Positions 36,560 through 46,959 of a DNA stretch of 64,000 nt are shown piece after piece. The notes under the pieces are model-generated. The model saw nothing but the letters and a program-made list of their open reading frames with translations, ran no database searches and had not been told where the DNA came from. The stretch's first letter is position 1. The number at the start of each line of letters is the position of its first letter. The translations under genes and the position numbers were made by a program. The stretch is from NCBI RefSeq assembly GCF_051622035.1, contig NC_135355.1:30320986-30384985 (forward strand). The letters run 5' to 3'. Source of the stretch: Arctopsyche grandis. Its lineage: Eukaryota; Arthropoda; Insecta; Trichoptera; Hydropsychidae.

Positions 36560-37340
36560 AAAAGGTAACAAATAATAATTTGGGGAAAATTTTATAATAA
36601 TAGCATGAACATATTACGACCAATATTGACTTAATGGTTGAAGTACAATTTGGAATAAAAACATCAGTTTATTTATACATTTTTGATTTTACTATAGTCA
36701 CACATTATAATTTAAAAATTATAAAGAAGAAAAGGCTTTATTCGCAAGTCATGAAATCTATTTAAGTTTTCAAGATGTCGATAAAAAAATGTTCGACACA
36801 TTTTTTCTATTGCTTCTTGTAATAAATTAATACAAGATACGTTGCTTCTACTTATTCTAAAATTTAAACTCATCTATAAGATTTCGATTTGGTTTAAATC
36901 GAGATTATACCCAGGCTATGGTAGCGTCGTGACATAATAATCCCAAATACTCAAAAAAGTAACAAACTTATTTCAGTTTTCTGATTAAATCTTATGAATT
37001 ATGTATATTCAATGCCATTGACGAAATAAAACTTTCATTGAGATTTTTTAAGTATTTTTTTCGGTCCATGGAACCTCGTAGAAATTGCATTCGCCCATTT
37101 CCATGATAAAGAAAACATTTCCAGAACATTTGACTTGAAAAATGCTTTACTGAATTCTGAGTAAATTTTTCGTTGAACCTCTCACCAACTTTTCACTGAA
37201 AATCCGGAAAACCATCAGAGCTGAAGAGGTTAAATTCAAATTCGTCAAAAATATAACTTGTCGTCAATCAGATGCACTCCAATTTTCATGTAATTGCACT
37301 GGGATTTTTTCATTTCTTCATTGAGGAGCGGTTTTTTTTT
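36560..37340 (-). pseudogene. decayed Tc1-like transposase
   Basis: On the minus strand, near 37250-37200, the translation SYIFDEFEFNLFSSDGFPDF resembles the Tc1 motif VIFSDESKFNLFGSDG. Near 36930-36880 GYNLDLNQIEIL resembles SPDLNPIENLW. Stops and frame changes between them show an old, dead copy of a different family from the intact element at 29096. Confidence 0.55.
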
Positions 37341-37659
37341 AATATTTGTATTATATGTACATATACTACATATGTAGGTACATATATGTACATATATGTG
37401 CTTTTTTATTTATTTTCCTAAAACTTTCACTCGTATTAAAATTATAAGCAACTTTTTTCTTTTATTTATTAGATTTAAAATTTGATATTGAAATTGTGCT
37501 TTTACATTAACTTAAGTATGTTAAGATTTTTTAGCCCCCTGGAATTGTACCATAGTAATATTTTATATCATTGGCTAAAAACTCCCCCCCCCCCTCCCCC
37601 ACTAATGTATTCAATAGGTATTTTTGCGCAAGGGTAGGCTCAGGATACAAATTAAAGGC

Positions 37660-37925
37660 CATATTCAAGGATTCAAGAGGTCCACACAGATCCACCGCTC
37701 ACTCCAGAATAATCTGATCTACCGTGTGTACCTCCTTATAAAGTAAAAGTTGTACATCATAGCTTGATCAATTTATGTATCTGTGGTCTAGGTACGAGGT
37801 CTACAGTGTTGAGTCTATTGTTCTGTGAGAACTCCAGCGTATACTTTGTTCGGGCATATACTTTGATTCGAGTCCGTTAGCCTAATCATAAGACAGTGGA
37901 CACTCTCTCATGTTCCCACGTTACA
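37660..37925 (+). repeat. dispersed repeat R1, copy 2
   Basis: Direct-orientation counterpart of 20650-21030, with many shared blocks and several small deletions. Confidence 0.75.
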
Positions 37926-38576
37926 GTATTTTTAAGAAAATCTATTCTAATATGTATAGAAAAATTTTAGAAACACAGGTTTAATCGATTTTCAGAATAC
38001 GTGTTTATACTCTTGATTTATTATGAAAGGTCTTATGATGAGTGTTGCTTTGCATCGCTTACTGTCGATCTAATTATGTGATTTAGAGGGAAAAATGACC
38101 GCAAAGAATATGATTAATTATCCGGAGCTTATTTTTTTTCACGCACGCGATAAATATAGACATTTCAGCTGTAAAAACAGAACGTCGAAATATAACACAT
38201 CGCTATGATATTCTTAACCAAACAGCAGACTTGTCATTTTTCAAAATTAGTTACAACAACAAATTAATTTCTCCGGTCGCCAGAAAATTCATCATTCGCC
38301 TATTATGCGAATTAACTACGCAAAATCATTTTTGTGCTGATTTTACTGCAATAAAGTTTCAAAATCGCCAAATCGACACTTTAACGTTATATGCGTGTAT
38401 GTAAATTCACATATACGGAAGTGTTCTGAAGTGATTTAAATAAAATCGCAATTTATTACATCGCCCGTTGATCACACAAAGCAACCAGCTTCCTTTGCTT
38501 AAATTAAGTATCGTAAGTTTTTTCCATTTGATGAATTTATTTGCCATTTACTGTCGTCGTTTCTTTTTATCAATAG

Positions 38577-38796
38577 GCGATGTTGTTCTACACGCCGCGC
38601 TGGTTGTGGAAGTCCTGGGAAGGGGGAAAGATACGTGCCTTGATCATGGATTTGGACGTTGGAATATGCTCAGAGATCGAGAAGAAGACCAAGAAGAAGC
38701 TCATCTTGGACTACCTGTGGCAGAACCTCAAATTTAACAATTGGTGGGCTTACAAGTACTACGTGTGCGAGTTGATGGCACTGCTCAATGTGATCG
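38577..38796 (+). CDS. shakB: shakB shared exon (membrane segment 2, cytoplasmic loop, start of segment 3)
   Basis: Acceptor CAATAG, donor GTAAGA. It encodes [20 protein letters not shown], a lysine-rich cytoplasmic loop, and [20 protein letters not shown] leading into membrane segment 3. It opens in phase 0, matching both alternative 5' exons, and ends one base into a Gly codon. An in-frame ATG at its second codon could in principle start an N-truncated form. Confidence 0.95.
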
Positions 38797-38881
38797 GTAA
38801 GATTTTTGTTTCCTAGGCAGAGCCTTGCGCTTTAAGATCATAAAACATGCGTATTAAATTTAACAGTGTCGTTTTTTTCAG

Positions 38882-39005
38882 GTCAGATGTTCTTCATGAA
38901 TAAATTCTTAGGCGGGGAATTCATGAAATTCGGATTGGATGTCATCTCATACATGGAATCGGATCAAGAAGACAGAATTGACCCCATGATTTTCATATTT
39001 CCGAG
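38882..39005 (+). CDS. shakB: shakB shared exon (second extracellular loop)
   Basis: After an 85-base intron it encodes [20 protein letters not shown] and [20 protein letters not shown], the end of membrane segment 3 and the start of extracellular loop 2. Its donor is GTAAAT. It ends two bases into an Arg codon. All residues fit the innexin family. Confidence 0.95.
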
Positions 39006-39309
39006 GTAAATAAATATAATTCGATTTAAAAATTTTGATATTAGATAAATACATTTTTGTAATAAAATTTTCTTAATTTAATATCCAAAGATACATATAT
39101 TTAAGGGATTCCAATTCCGGTACTACCGAAGTTTTTTGCGGTTGTTGGTCAAAATTCTATCTTCCGTACTACTTCTGGTAGTACCGAAATATAATAATTT
39201 TACTTTATGTTAGTTGAATTGTTTTGAATTTAGAAAAACAAACATTGTATCTAGTTATGCTTGTTTTACTAGAAAATATTACGCTAGTTGTATTTTATTT
39301 CAAATTTAT

Positions 39310-39552
39310 ATTAAAAATTTGAAATCATATTCAAATAGTGGTTACATAGTGGGTAGGATGGTTATGCCAAGTTGATGAGAAACGATTTCAACAATGAAAT
39401 CAGATAAATTGAAAAATTTTGGTATGAATCGATCAACTTGGAGTGACCAGCAGCACACATAATTTTTTGTCAATCGAGGTCAATCCGGGGCTTCAATCCA
39501 GAAATCTCTCGGTGGTTAGCATTAACGCAATCACCAAGATATGTTGCTGGCT
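39310..39552 (-). mobile_element. tRNA-derived SINE, copy 5
   Basis: In the intron between shakB exons 38882 and 41772. The minus strand carries the head (GGTTAGCATT, altered boxes), the body with CTTGGCATAACC and a tail TTTGAATATGATTTCAAATT shared with copy 6. Confidence 0.65.
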
Positions 39553-39924
39553 AGTTTGTATGGATTACTCGTAATAGAAAGAGTCAACACTCAACATCAT
39601 TTTTGACCTGCTATCTAAAGGAGGCACTGACTATATTATAAATTTAAAATCAAGTATTTCTTCGTGACAAATCATAGGTTAAAATAATTAATTAATTGAA
39701 ATAATTGGTTAAAAGAATGAATAATTTACCAAAATTAACCTTCAATTAATTATATAATATTTTATTGGTACTTAATTAAATTTTATTGCACAAATTACTT
39801 AAATAAATTAATACCGGTAAATACCAGTGATACCGGTAGTTGGATTTTCGAAAAAACCGGTAGGGAAAAATATCGATATTTTTGGAATCCCTAATATACA
39901 TACATATATGTATTCACAACAACA

Positions 39925-40200
39925 GTTATCTGAGAGGTCATATTATAAAATATCCAAAATTAGAAAATCCTTCTTTTCAAATAGAGTGGTTAAAGTTTGG
40001 AATACTCTATCTAATGAATTAGTTAATTTTAGTAACATAACCTTTTTAAAAATTTGATGATTTCCTTAAAATAAATGGGTTTTTGAAGTTCTTCCTTTTT
40101 AAAAGTTAAGTTAATCTTTTGTATTTTCTTTTGTTTGTTTTATTTTCTTTTTTTTTGCCTTTGCCGCCTTGACCAAGTATTCTTAAATAAATATTTCAGT
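39925..40200 (+). pseudogene. non-LTR retrotransposon 3' fragment
   Basis: Translation RSYYKISKIRKSFFSNRVVK then VWNTLSNELVNFSNITFLK matches the end of insect Jockey/CR1-type reverse transcriptases (FFSNRVVNLWNSLP...). Only the C-terminus remains. Confidence 0.6.
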
Positions 40201-40325
40201 CGAGGTAGTGGTTCTCAACTAAACGTCTGGTTGTATCCATACAAGGTTTTAACTTCACTATTTCTGCATATATTTTGCCATCAATTTCCTGGCATGTGTA
40301 AATGCTTATGACGTTTATAATTAAA

Positions 40326-40570
40326 CTAGTGGTTTCACCGGGCTTCATTCGGTATTTGTAATATAAACCACTTAAATTAGTAATATAAACCGGCTTATCT
40401 AATTGTAACGATTAATTTGTTTTTTATTAAATTTATTTGATTCGAATTTATTTGAATATTTAACGACAGCCAAATATTCAAAGAAACGAATTTGACGACT
40501 GCCAATCAGACTCGAATTTGACGACAGCCACGAATTACACATACACAACAAACGATATTTGTTTTATATA
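40326..40570 (-). mobile_element. Helitron-like element, H1-related subfamily
   Basis: Plus strand opens A|CTAGTGGTTTCACCGGGCTT. It contains two short internal duplications of ATTTGACGAC.GCCA and the TATTTAACGACAGCC block shared with 36324. The 5' terminus is uncertain. Confidence 0.5.
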
Positions 40571-40627
40571 TGTCACAGTTGAAGTGTACATATCTTACAG
40601 TTGGAATATATTCCATCTAACCTGATT

Positions 40628-40802
40628 CCAACTACCGTTATAGTTGAAGTGTATTTTCAGTTGCAATATATTTTGACTATGTAGTTGGAATACATTCCGT
40701 CTAACTCACGTAAGTCGATTCATATGGCGAACTACATATGTACATTCCAACTGGTCAAAATATATTACAACTGAAAATACATTTCAACTATAAGTTGGTA
40801 CC
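40628..40802. repeat. inverted repeat, about 60-bp arms
   Basis: Left arm GTTATAGTTGAAGTGTATTT...; right arm inverted ...AAATACATTTCAACTATAAG. A third related arm lies at 41690-41750, so an older foldback element has been broken up, with LINE and hairpin sequence in between. Confidence 0.7.
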
Positions 40803-40924
40803 AGGCTAGACGAATAGGTTAGGCTTTCGTGAAAACGTCACTCTACTAGTAAATTGAGTTGGAAAGTCATATTTTTGTTTTGAACACATTTTTAGAGTTA
40901 TTGTAGTACAGTACTCATTACTAG

Positions 40925-41050
40925 AGGTAGGACCGGAAGCGTGCCGTTTATTGTTCAATTGTTGTAAATGCTTTGTAAAAAAGGTTCGGCAAACCTTTAA
41001 CAATGCATTTACAACATTTGAACAATAAACGGCCCCCTCAGGGTCCGGGC
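40925..41050. repeat. hairpin element
   Basis: CCGTTTATTGTTCAA.TGTTGTAAATGC and its reverse complement (GCATTTACAACATTTGAACA...) flank a roughly 30-base loop; GGACCGGA and TCCGGGC lie outside. A small palindromic MITE. Confidence 0.75.
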
Positions 41051-41144
41051 TTTACTCATTACCTTTATTCGTAATACATAGCAAATATTAACGCATTGTT
41101 GAATTCTAAAGCATTCGTAAAAACATCAAAACTGCCAAAAGTCA

Positions 41145-41612
41145 ACTGTTGTATTACAAAAATAAGAATGTAAGAAGTATGTTTGATGAATTGAAATGGT
41201 TGGATATTAGAAATAGTCTTAAATTAAGCACTTTAAAATGTATATATAAGCTAGATAAGAATATATTGCCCAAATATTTTAATAATCATATAGTTAGGAA
41301 TAGAGATATACATAATTATAAAACTAGAAATAAGAAAAAAATAATTATATGTAGAGTTAAGAAAGCTAAAACTGCAGGAGGTGTTTTCCACAGAGATGTT
41401 CAAATATATAATGCCCTTTCTGAGAGCATTAGAGGTGCTTTCTTGAGGGGTGTTAATGGATACCTCTGTGGAAGATGACTTAATTATATATGTAAGTTTG
41501 ATAAAATGCTATGTTTGTAAATTTTGTTAACTACGTTATATTATAGTTGTTAGTTTAAGTTTGAAATTGTTCATTAGCAATTTGCTGTTTGATAATAAAT
41601 AAATAAATAAAC
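41145..41612 (+). pseudogene. non-LTR retrotransposon 3' fragment with AATA-repeat tail
   Basis: Open frame 41149-41478 reads LKWLDIRNSLKLSTLKCIYK ... LPKYFNNHIVRNRDIHNYKT, matching the C-terminal region of insect LINE reverse transcriptases (thumb region to the HNY.TR motif). It ends in AATAAATAAATAAATAAA, a CR1/L2-like tail. It is inserted in the last shakB intron, about 160 bases before the final exon. Confidence 0.7.
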
Positions 41613-41771
41613 TGGGGCACTTAGTTGAAAGCGTATTTGCGCTTGTATGTAGATACATAATTTACTAGTTGAATTGAATTCGAATATGAATGACCTAAAA
41701 CGTCAGTTGGAATATATTACAACTGAAAATACACTCCAACTTAAAAATTGTTTGTCTTGTTTTGTTCATAG

Positions 41772-42174
41772 AATGGTAAAGTGCTCATTCTTCTACAAGT
41801 ACGGAGCTAGCGGTGAGCTCGAACGACACGATTCCTTGTGCATCCTACCGTTGAACGTCGTCAACGAAAAGATCTACGTATTCCTCTGGTTCTGGTTCAT
41901 CATTCTCGGCTCGCTGACCTTCCTGACTCTCATATACCGACTCATCATCATCCTGTCCCCTCGCATGCGGGTCTACATAATGAGAATGCGGTTTTGTCTC
42001 GTCAAGAAGGAATCCGTAGACACCATAGTTCGCGAGAGCAAAATGGGCGATTGGTACCTTTTGTACATGCTCGGCGAAAACCTCGACTCGGTCATCTTCA
42101 GAGACATCATGCAGGAGTTCGCCAGCAGGCTGGGCGGCCACAATTACCATTTCAGGGGCGTGCAAGAAGCGTGA
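41772..42174 (+). CDS. shakB: shakB terminal coding exon (loop 2, membrane segment 4, C-terminal tail)
   Basis: Acceptor TTGTTCATAG, stop TGA at 42172-42174. It encodes the loop-2 cysteines, [18 protein letters not shown] of membrane segment 4, and a cytoplasmic tail with [19 protein letters not shown], all characteristic of shaking-B. A LINE fragment ends only about 160 bases upstream. Confidence 0.95.
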
Positions 42175-42720
42175 CCCGAACTTCCAGTGTGGTCGACCAG
42201 AATTCGACCACAACAATGATCACGCAAGGGCCTCGCTCTCTAGAAGGTGTTGTCGCTTAGTTACGTTCGGTTGAAAATCATTCAAATACGACTTTGACTT
42301 GGTTCTTCAGTAAGGCCTCGAAGCTTACATAGAATTGTGATGGAAATATCATACCTTCTGTGAATAGAGGCCTTGTCAATCGATAGTTTAATTATTTCGT
42401 CGCTCGACCTTTTCCTAATGTCTCATTAATAACCTAGCATATAAGACTACATACATATTATGACGTCATATACCGAAGCTTGCGGACGTAGTGACGCGAC
42501 TTGATACGACTGGCGAGACATTCGCCGGACTAATAAAAAAAGCGGCTGTTTCAACTAAACATTGGAAAGTACATATTGATTGCATAGATTTTCGACGATT
42601 GTGTTGCGTTGTGTCACTATGTTTGCAGTCCAATCGTATTATAGAAGTTTTTACTCATTATATGATACTAGACATTATTAAACTATTTCCATTCGGATTT
42701 TTATTTACCTAATAAATATG
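42175..42720 (+). other. shakB: probable shakB 3' UTR
   Basis: Sequence after the stop is free of recognised repeats and contains candidate AATAAA signals near 42532 and 42711. Which is used cannot be decided, and the UTR could be longer (another AATAAA lies near 42890). Confidence 0.45.
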
Positions 42721-44095
42721 TATGTATGTTTGGAACACCTTTAGAAATAGGCCTAACGATGTGACGTCATAGATCAGTTGAACAGTGATTTATTTCAGAC
42801 TTTTGTAATCGTAAGATGAATCCTTTTAACTACCTACGTTCATATTATATATAAATAAGTTATTTTGACGTCATAATCGAGGTCTTTTCAATAAAAGGTG
42901 TTGCTTTAGTAGAAATTCGCTTGAAGTTGTAGCTAGTAGATCTCATTACTATACATGGATCGGCTAATCAATGAATATACCAAACGTAGATTGCAAATGG
43001 TAAAGGTCTATTTCATCTTTTATGAATATTATAGATCACTGCCGGTCATATTATATATGTATAATGTTAGCGTCAATTTTAAGGGTTGACGTTTTGGGTG
43101 CTAATCAACACCAAAGATTATTCATCGATATTTTAAGTCATAATTGTTAAGGTTTATAAGACTGCCATAAAAAAATTGGCGATATTATAATTAAAGTAAT
43201 ATTATTTATACGTGATTTTGTTCAATATTATTAATTTTTAATAATATAATACAATTGAATGTTCTAGTCTAAAATTGTATTTAATGTTAAAATATTAACA
43301 AAATGTATGAAATTATTTTTTTTGTTTTATTTTGCTTACAAAATCGATTGACCTCTTCACTGCGTTTTGCTCTCGCGACAATTCCATTCCTGATGACGTA
43401 CATATGTATATGATAGAATTTTCACGGGACCAAAATTATTTAATTTTTTTAAATTCTTTACATATTTTTTAATTAAATGTTTGCTAATTTAAATATTATG
43501 CACAAAAAAACATTCGAAACATGCAGAGAAGAGGTTGAACGTTTAAATTCTACTATTTATATATCGTAAATATTTCCAATTAATGTTTAATATGCATAAT
43601 TGTGTTTTAATGTTAAAAATTCGAACGAACCGAATGTTGCTTGTGCGTGTGCAAAAATAAATATTTTTAAGTTTTCATATAAAACATGCAAAATATGTAC
43701 AAAAAAAATAATAATGTAATCGAAAAGACTTCGAATTTGTTGATTGTATAATTTGTTTCTGATTTTATTGTATTATAATAGTAATTTCGTGCAAAATTTC
43801 AAGTATCTTAATAAATATTTATAATTTATATAATGTTTTTTCTTTTATTCGATACTGAAAGTTTGGAAATCTTATAAAGAAGTACATATGTAGTGAGTTT
43901 GACGCCTTCGAATCAGTCAGTAGTCGAGTTTATAAAAAGCATTTTGTATAGGTAACGCATTCGAACTCATAAACAGGGCGTCTGTAGTGAAAGGGTTAAA
44001 CATAAACAAGCGAAACGAAACCCAGTGCATAAATTATTATTACCAAAATAATCTCGTAGATATATGTACATATGTATATGAAATAGCTACTCTCA
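42721..44095. other. intergenic DNA, no gene recognised
   Basis: AT-rich. A small inverted pair lies at 43350-43371 (TTGACCTCTTCACTGCG) and 43520-43541 (GCAGAGAAGAGGTTGAA), possibly a roughly 190-bp MITE. Confidence 0.35.
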
Positions 44096-44099
44096 ATTA

Positions 44100-44440
44100 A
44101 ACGTGTAAAAGTTTCACATCCATACGTCATCACTAACAAAACACATTGATCAAAGATCTTGTTTTTCATGCAAAGTGGCATTTTTGACTTAAACAACAAC
44201 AACATTCGTCCAAATGCACTCAACCCTAATTTTATACGTGTCTTTATTGCTTTTTCTTGATTTCCAGACACGTCTATTATTTGTCCTAAATATAAATAAT
44301 CACTGATTCTACTATTTTATCACCTAATAAAATGCTATCAGTCGTGCAATATTTATTAAACATTAGTTTGATCTTATCTACGCTAATTTTTAATCCTCCT
44401 CTACAACTTCCCTGTCCAACTATGTTATGTCTGTTATGAA
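44100..44440 (-). pseudogene. RTE-type LINE fragment
   Basis: Minus-strand translation contains ARTRIKLGLSAFGRM-like KTRIKLGLSAFGRMLLLFKS, then CMKNKIFDQCVLLVMTYGCE then TF, the hallmark segment after the catalytic domain in RTE-clade reverse transcriptases. Upstream, GLKISVDKIKLMFNK precedes it with breaks. Dead copy. Confidence 0.75.
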
Positions 44441-45729
44441 TGTATATATGTACATACATATGTAAGTTGCTCAGACACTGATTCGTGAAAATGGAAAAGA
44501 GATGGGCATACTATATTCATTGTCTAGAAAAAGAATTTAAACAAGAAAGTTTTATTGCATTTCGGAGAATTTGAAAATCGTCTAAATTCATAGTTTGCTC
44601 GTAAAAGTGGCATTCTGAATGTTTCTTCGTTTGCTCGCTTTTAAACAAAACTGATATAAAAATGTCCATTCGACAAGATTTACATGTACGCATTACTATT
44701 AAAAAATTGCGTAAATTTTAAACGTTTTCTATCCAATTAGTTAAAAAACGTCAAAATTGAAATTTTCTCCGGGCACACACGAGAGAAATGTCGATATTTT
44801 AATAGCCGATACGAATTGAATTTTCCCGCTTCGAACTTACAAACGTACAAAATGGCCGAGATTCAGATCGTTAAAATAACCGCAAAACAACCGCGCTCGG
44901 CCCCATAAAATTCACATACATATGTACAATTCACATCTACGAGTAGCTATATACATACATAGGTACTATTCGTGTGTGATATTTGAATAACTCTCTTCTT
45001 CCACATATACATAATATACGAATCCATTGCAATTATCTTCTGATACTTTTGATGTGTTTTGATAAGTTATTGGCCGTTGATTGACTCCATTTCGGCCAAG
45101 CATCGTAAAATTCGCGCAGACAAATATCAATAAAACGTTGAGCGAGCTCAACACCTACGTATCCTTGTGGTGCAATTTTCATTTGTGTACACACGGAATA
45201 GTTTTCCTCTTCTTTTTTTTTTGTTCATCTGTATTTCGGGACAAGAATGCATTTAGAAGGCGTTTAGTCGAAATAAAAGCATTAGCGACAAAGCGTGACG
45301 AATGTTTGAGCTTTTTAAAGTGCCATAAATCACCATAAAAGTCACATTAGTCAACCGATGTGGACATCAACTTGTCAACGAGGATTTATAGTATTATTTT
45401 AAAGTTTAAAATTAGCTATTTATCGCATAATAAATGATCTCCGTCATTTTTCACATGTTGTGTCAAATAGTTATGATATATTATTTTCTTACACAATTGA
45501 GACATCTATATCATTTTTATATAAACTAACCTCACACATTTCTAACGATAATATTTAATTTTCATACAGTTTATATAAATTTATTTAAGGGATGGAAAAA
45601 AGGATCAAGTCTTTGCTAAATTTATACTTTTATATTTTCACCACTAGATGTCATTATAAGAATAATTTTGAAAATTCCAAATTTTAATATAAAAGTAATG
45701 CCGTCATTAAAGACCTAAATACAATATTA
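44441..45729. other. intergenic DNA, no gene recognised
   Basis: AT-rich with scattered short frames; nothing recognisable. Confidence 0.3.
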
Positions 45730-45975
45730 CTATTTGTTTTACCCGGCTTCGCTCGGTATTTGTAATATAAACAGCTTAAACATGGCGAATCTAATAGTGA
45801 ATATTCATTTGTTTTTTTATTAAATTTATTTGAATAAAAAAATATATACATATATCGAATCGAAACCATAACGAATCGTCATAGACACTTTGATTTGCTT
45901 TCGATGTTACCAACAAACCTTACATACTTAAATACATAAATAGTTACAAAGTCTCTTTCGAAATTATATATTAGA
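45730..45975 (-). mobile_element. Helitron-like element, family H1
   Basis: Plus strand opens A|CTATTTGTTTTACCCGGCTT and closes TTTCGAAATTATATATTAGA|T. It carries the same core as the copies at 1929 and 8958. Confidence 0.65.
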
Positions 45976-46000
45976 TAAAATATTTAATTCATTTTTTAAC

Positions 46001-46951
46001 CACGGTGTGGAGTCGCTTCAAAATTTTACCGACTCCGACTCCAACATTAACGATTTTAGTAAGATCGACTTTTCTTGCCAACTTATAAAATTGTTAGTAA
46101 AAAAAATAATAGGGATTTTCAAAATATAATAAAATATATAGAATTTAAAAAATCACTAAAAATTGACATGTTTTATATGTATTATGACATGAAAATATTG
46201 CAATTCGACGATTTTATTTACAACTAGTGTTGTACCCGATGAAATATCATCGCATGGGTTATGGCATATTAAGTTATTAAATAAAAAATAAATAAAAGAA
46301 ATGTGTTGGTCCTGTGTTCGATCCGCATGCGGTCCTATTTTTTTCAAATACCTTTTAAATATATTTAATTTAATATTTATATTTAATTGCTTAATATGAA
46401 AAAAAAATTATAAAAACTACCTACCTACTTACATATAAACAATATTAAATACAAATAGAAAAAGTTAATGAATTGATTATTTAATTAAATAAATTTTCAA
46501 TGGATGGCGCTAAATGCTCAGAGACTTAGCGCCGTCTATTAGCATAGAGGAAACATTGGTAGCAAACCGTATATATAGAATTTTTTTTCTTTTGTCCATA
46601 TATTGGTATTATATCGATCTTTTGTTGGCAGTGTTTTAGCTGTGATATAAATATGTATATCGAATTGAAACGACTTCTATAGTACGGCAAGCGTTATATT
46701 ACACAGTCACACACACATAATAGCGGTATTATACATACATATATATGATGTAATTTAAATTCATGAATTCGAATTTCAATTTATTAGTGGATTTACTTCA
46801 ATAAAATTGCAGACTAGTTGACGCATACCGCAATATTTATGCAGTTACTATTAATTTAAGACACTAATAATAAATAGGAGTCGGTTGGTTTTTATCAACC
46901 TTTTCATTACGATTCCGACTCCGCGACTCCAACTCCGACTCCACAGCCCTG
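46001..46951. mobile_element. non-autonomous hAT-like element
   Basis: The left end is CACGGTGTGGAGTCG. The inverted right end is CAGGGCTGTGGAGTCGGAGT. Flanks TTTTTAAC and CATTTAAC are an imperfect 8-bp duplication. Repeated GACTCCGACTCC lies at both ends. It contains a Helitron-like insertion (46224-46579) and no transposase. Confidence 0.7.
46224..46579 (-). mobile_element. Helitron-like element, family H2
   Basis: Plus strand opens A|CTAGTGTTGTACCCGATGAA (hairpin GATGAAATATCATC) and probably closes ...CCGTATATATAGA, giving TCTATATATACGG at the 5' end on the minus strand. A similar 5' end occurs near 13540. Nested in the hAT-like element 46001-46951. Confidence 0.55.
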
Positions 46952-46959
46952 CATTTAAC

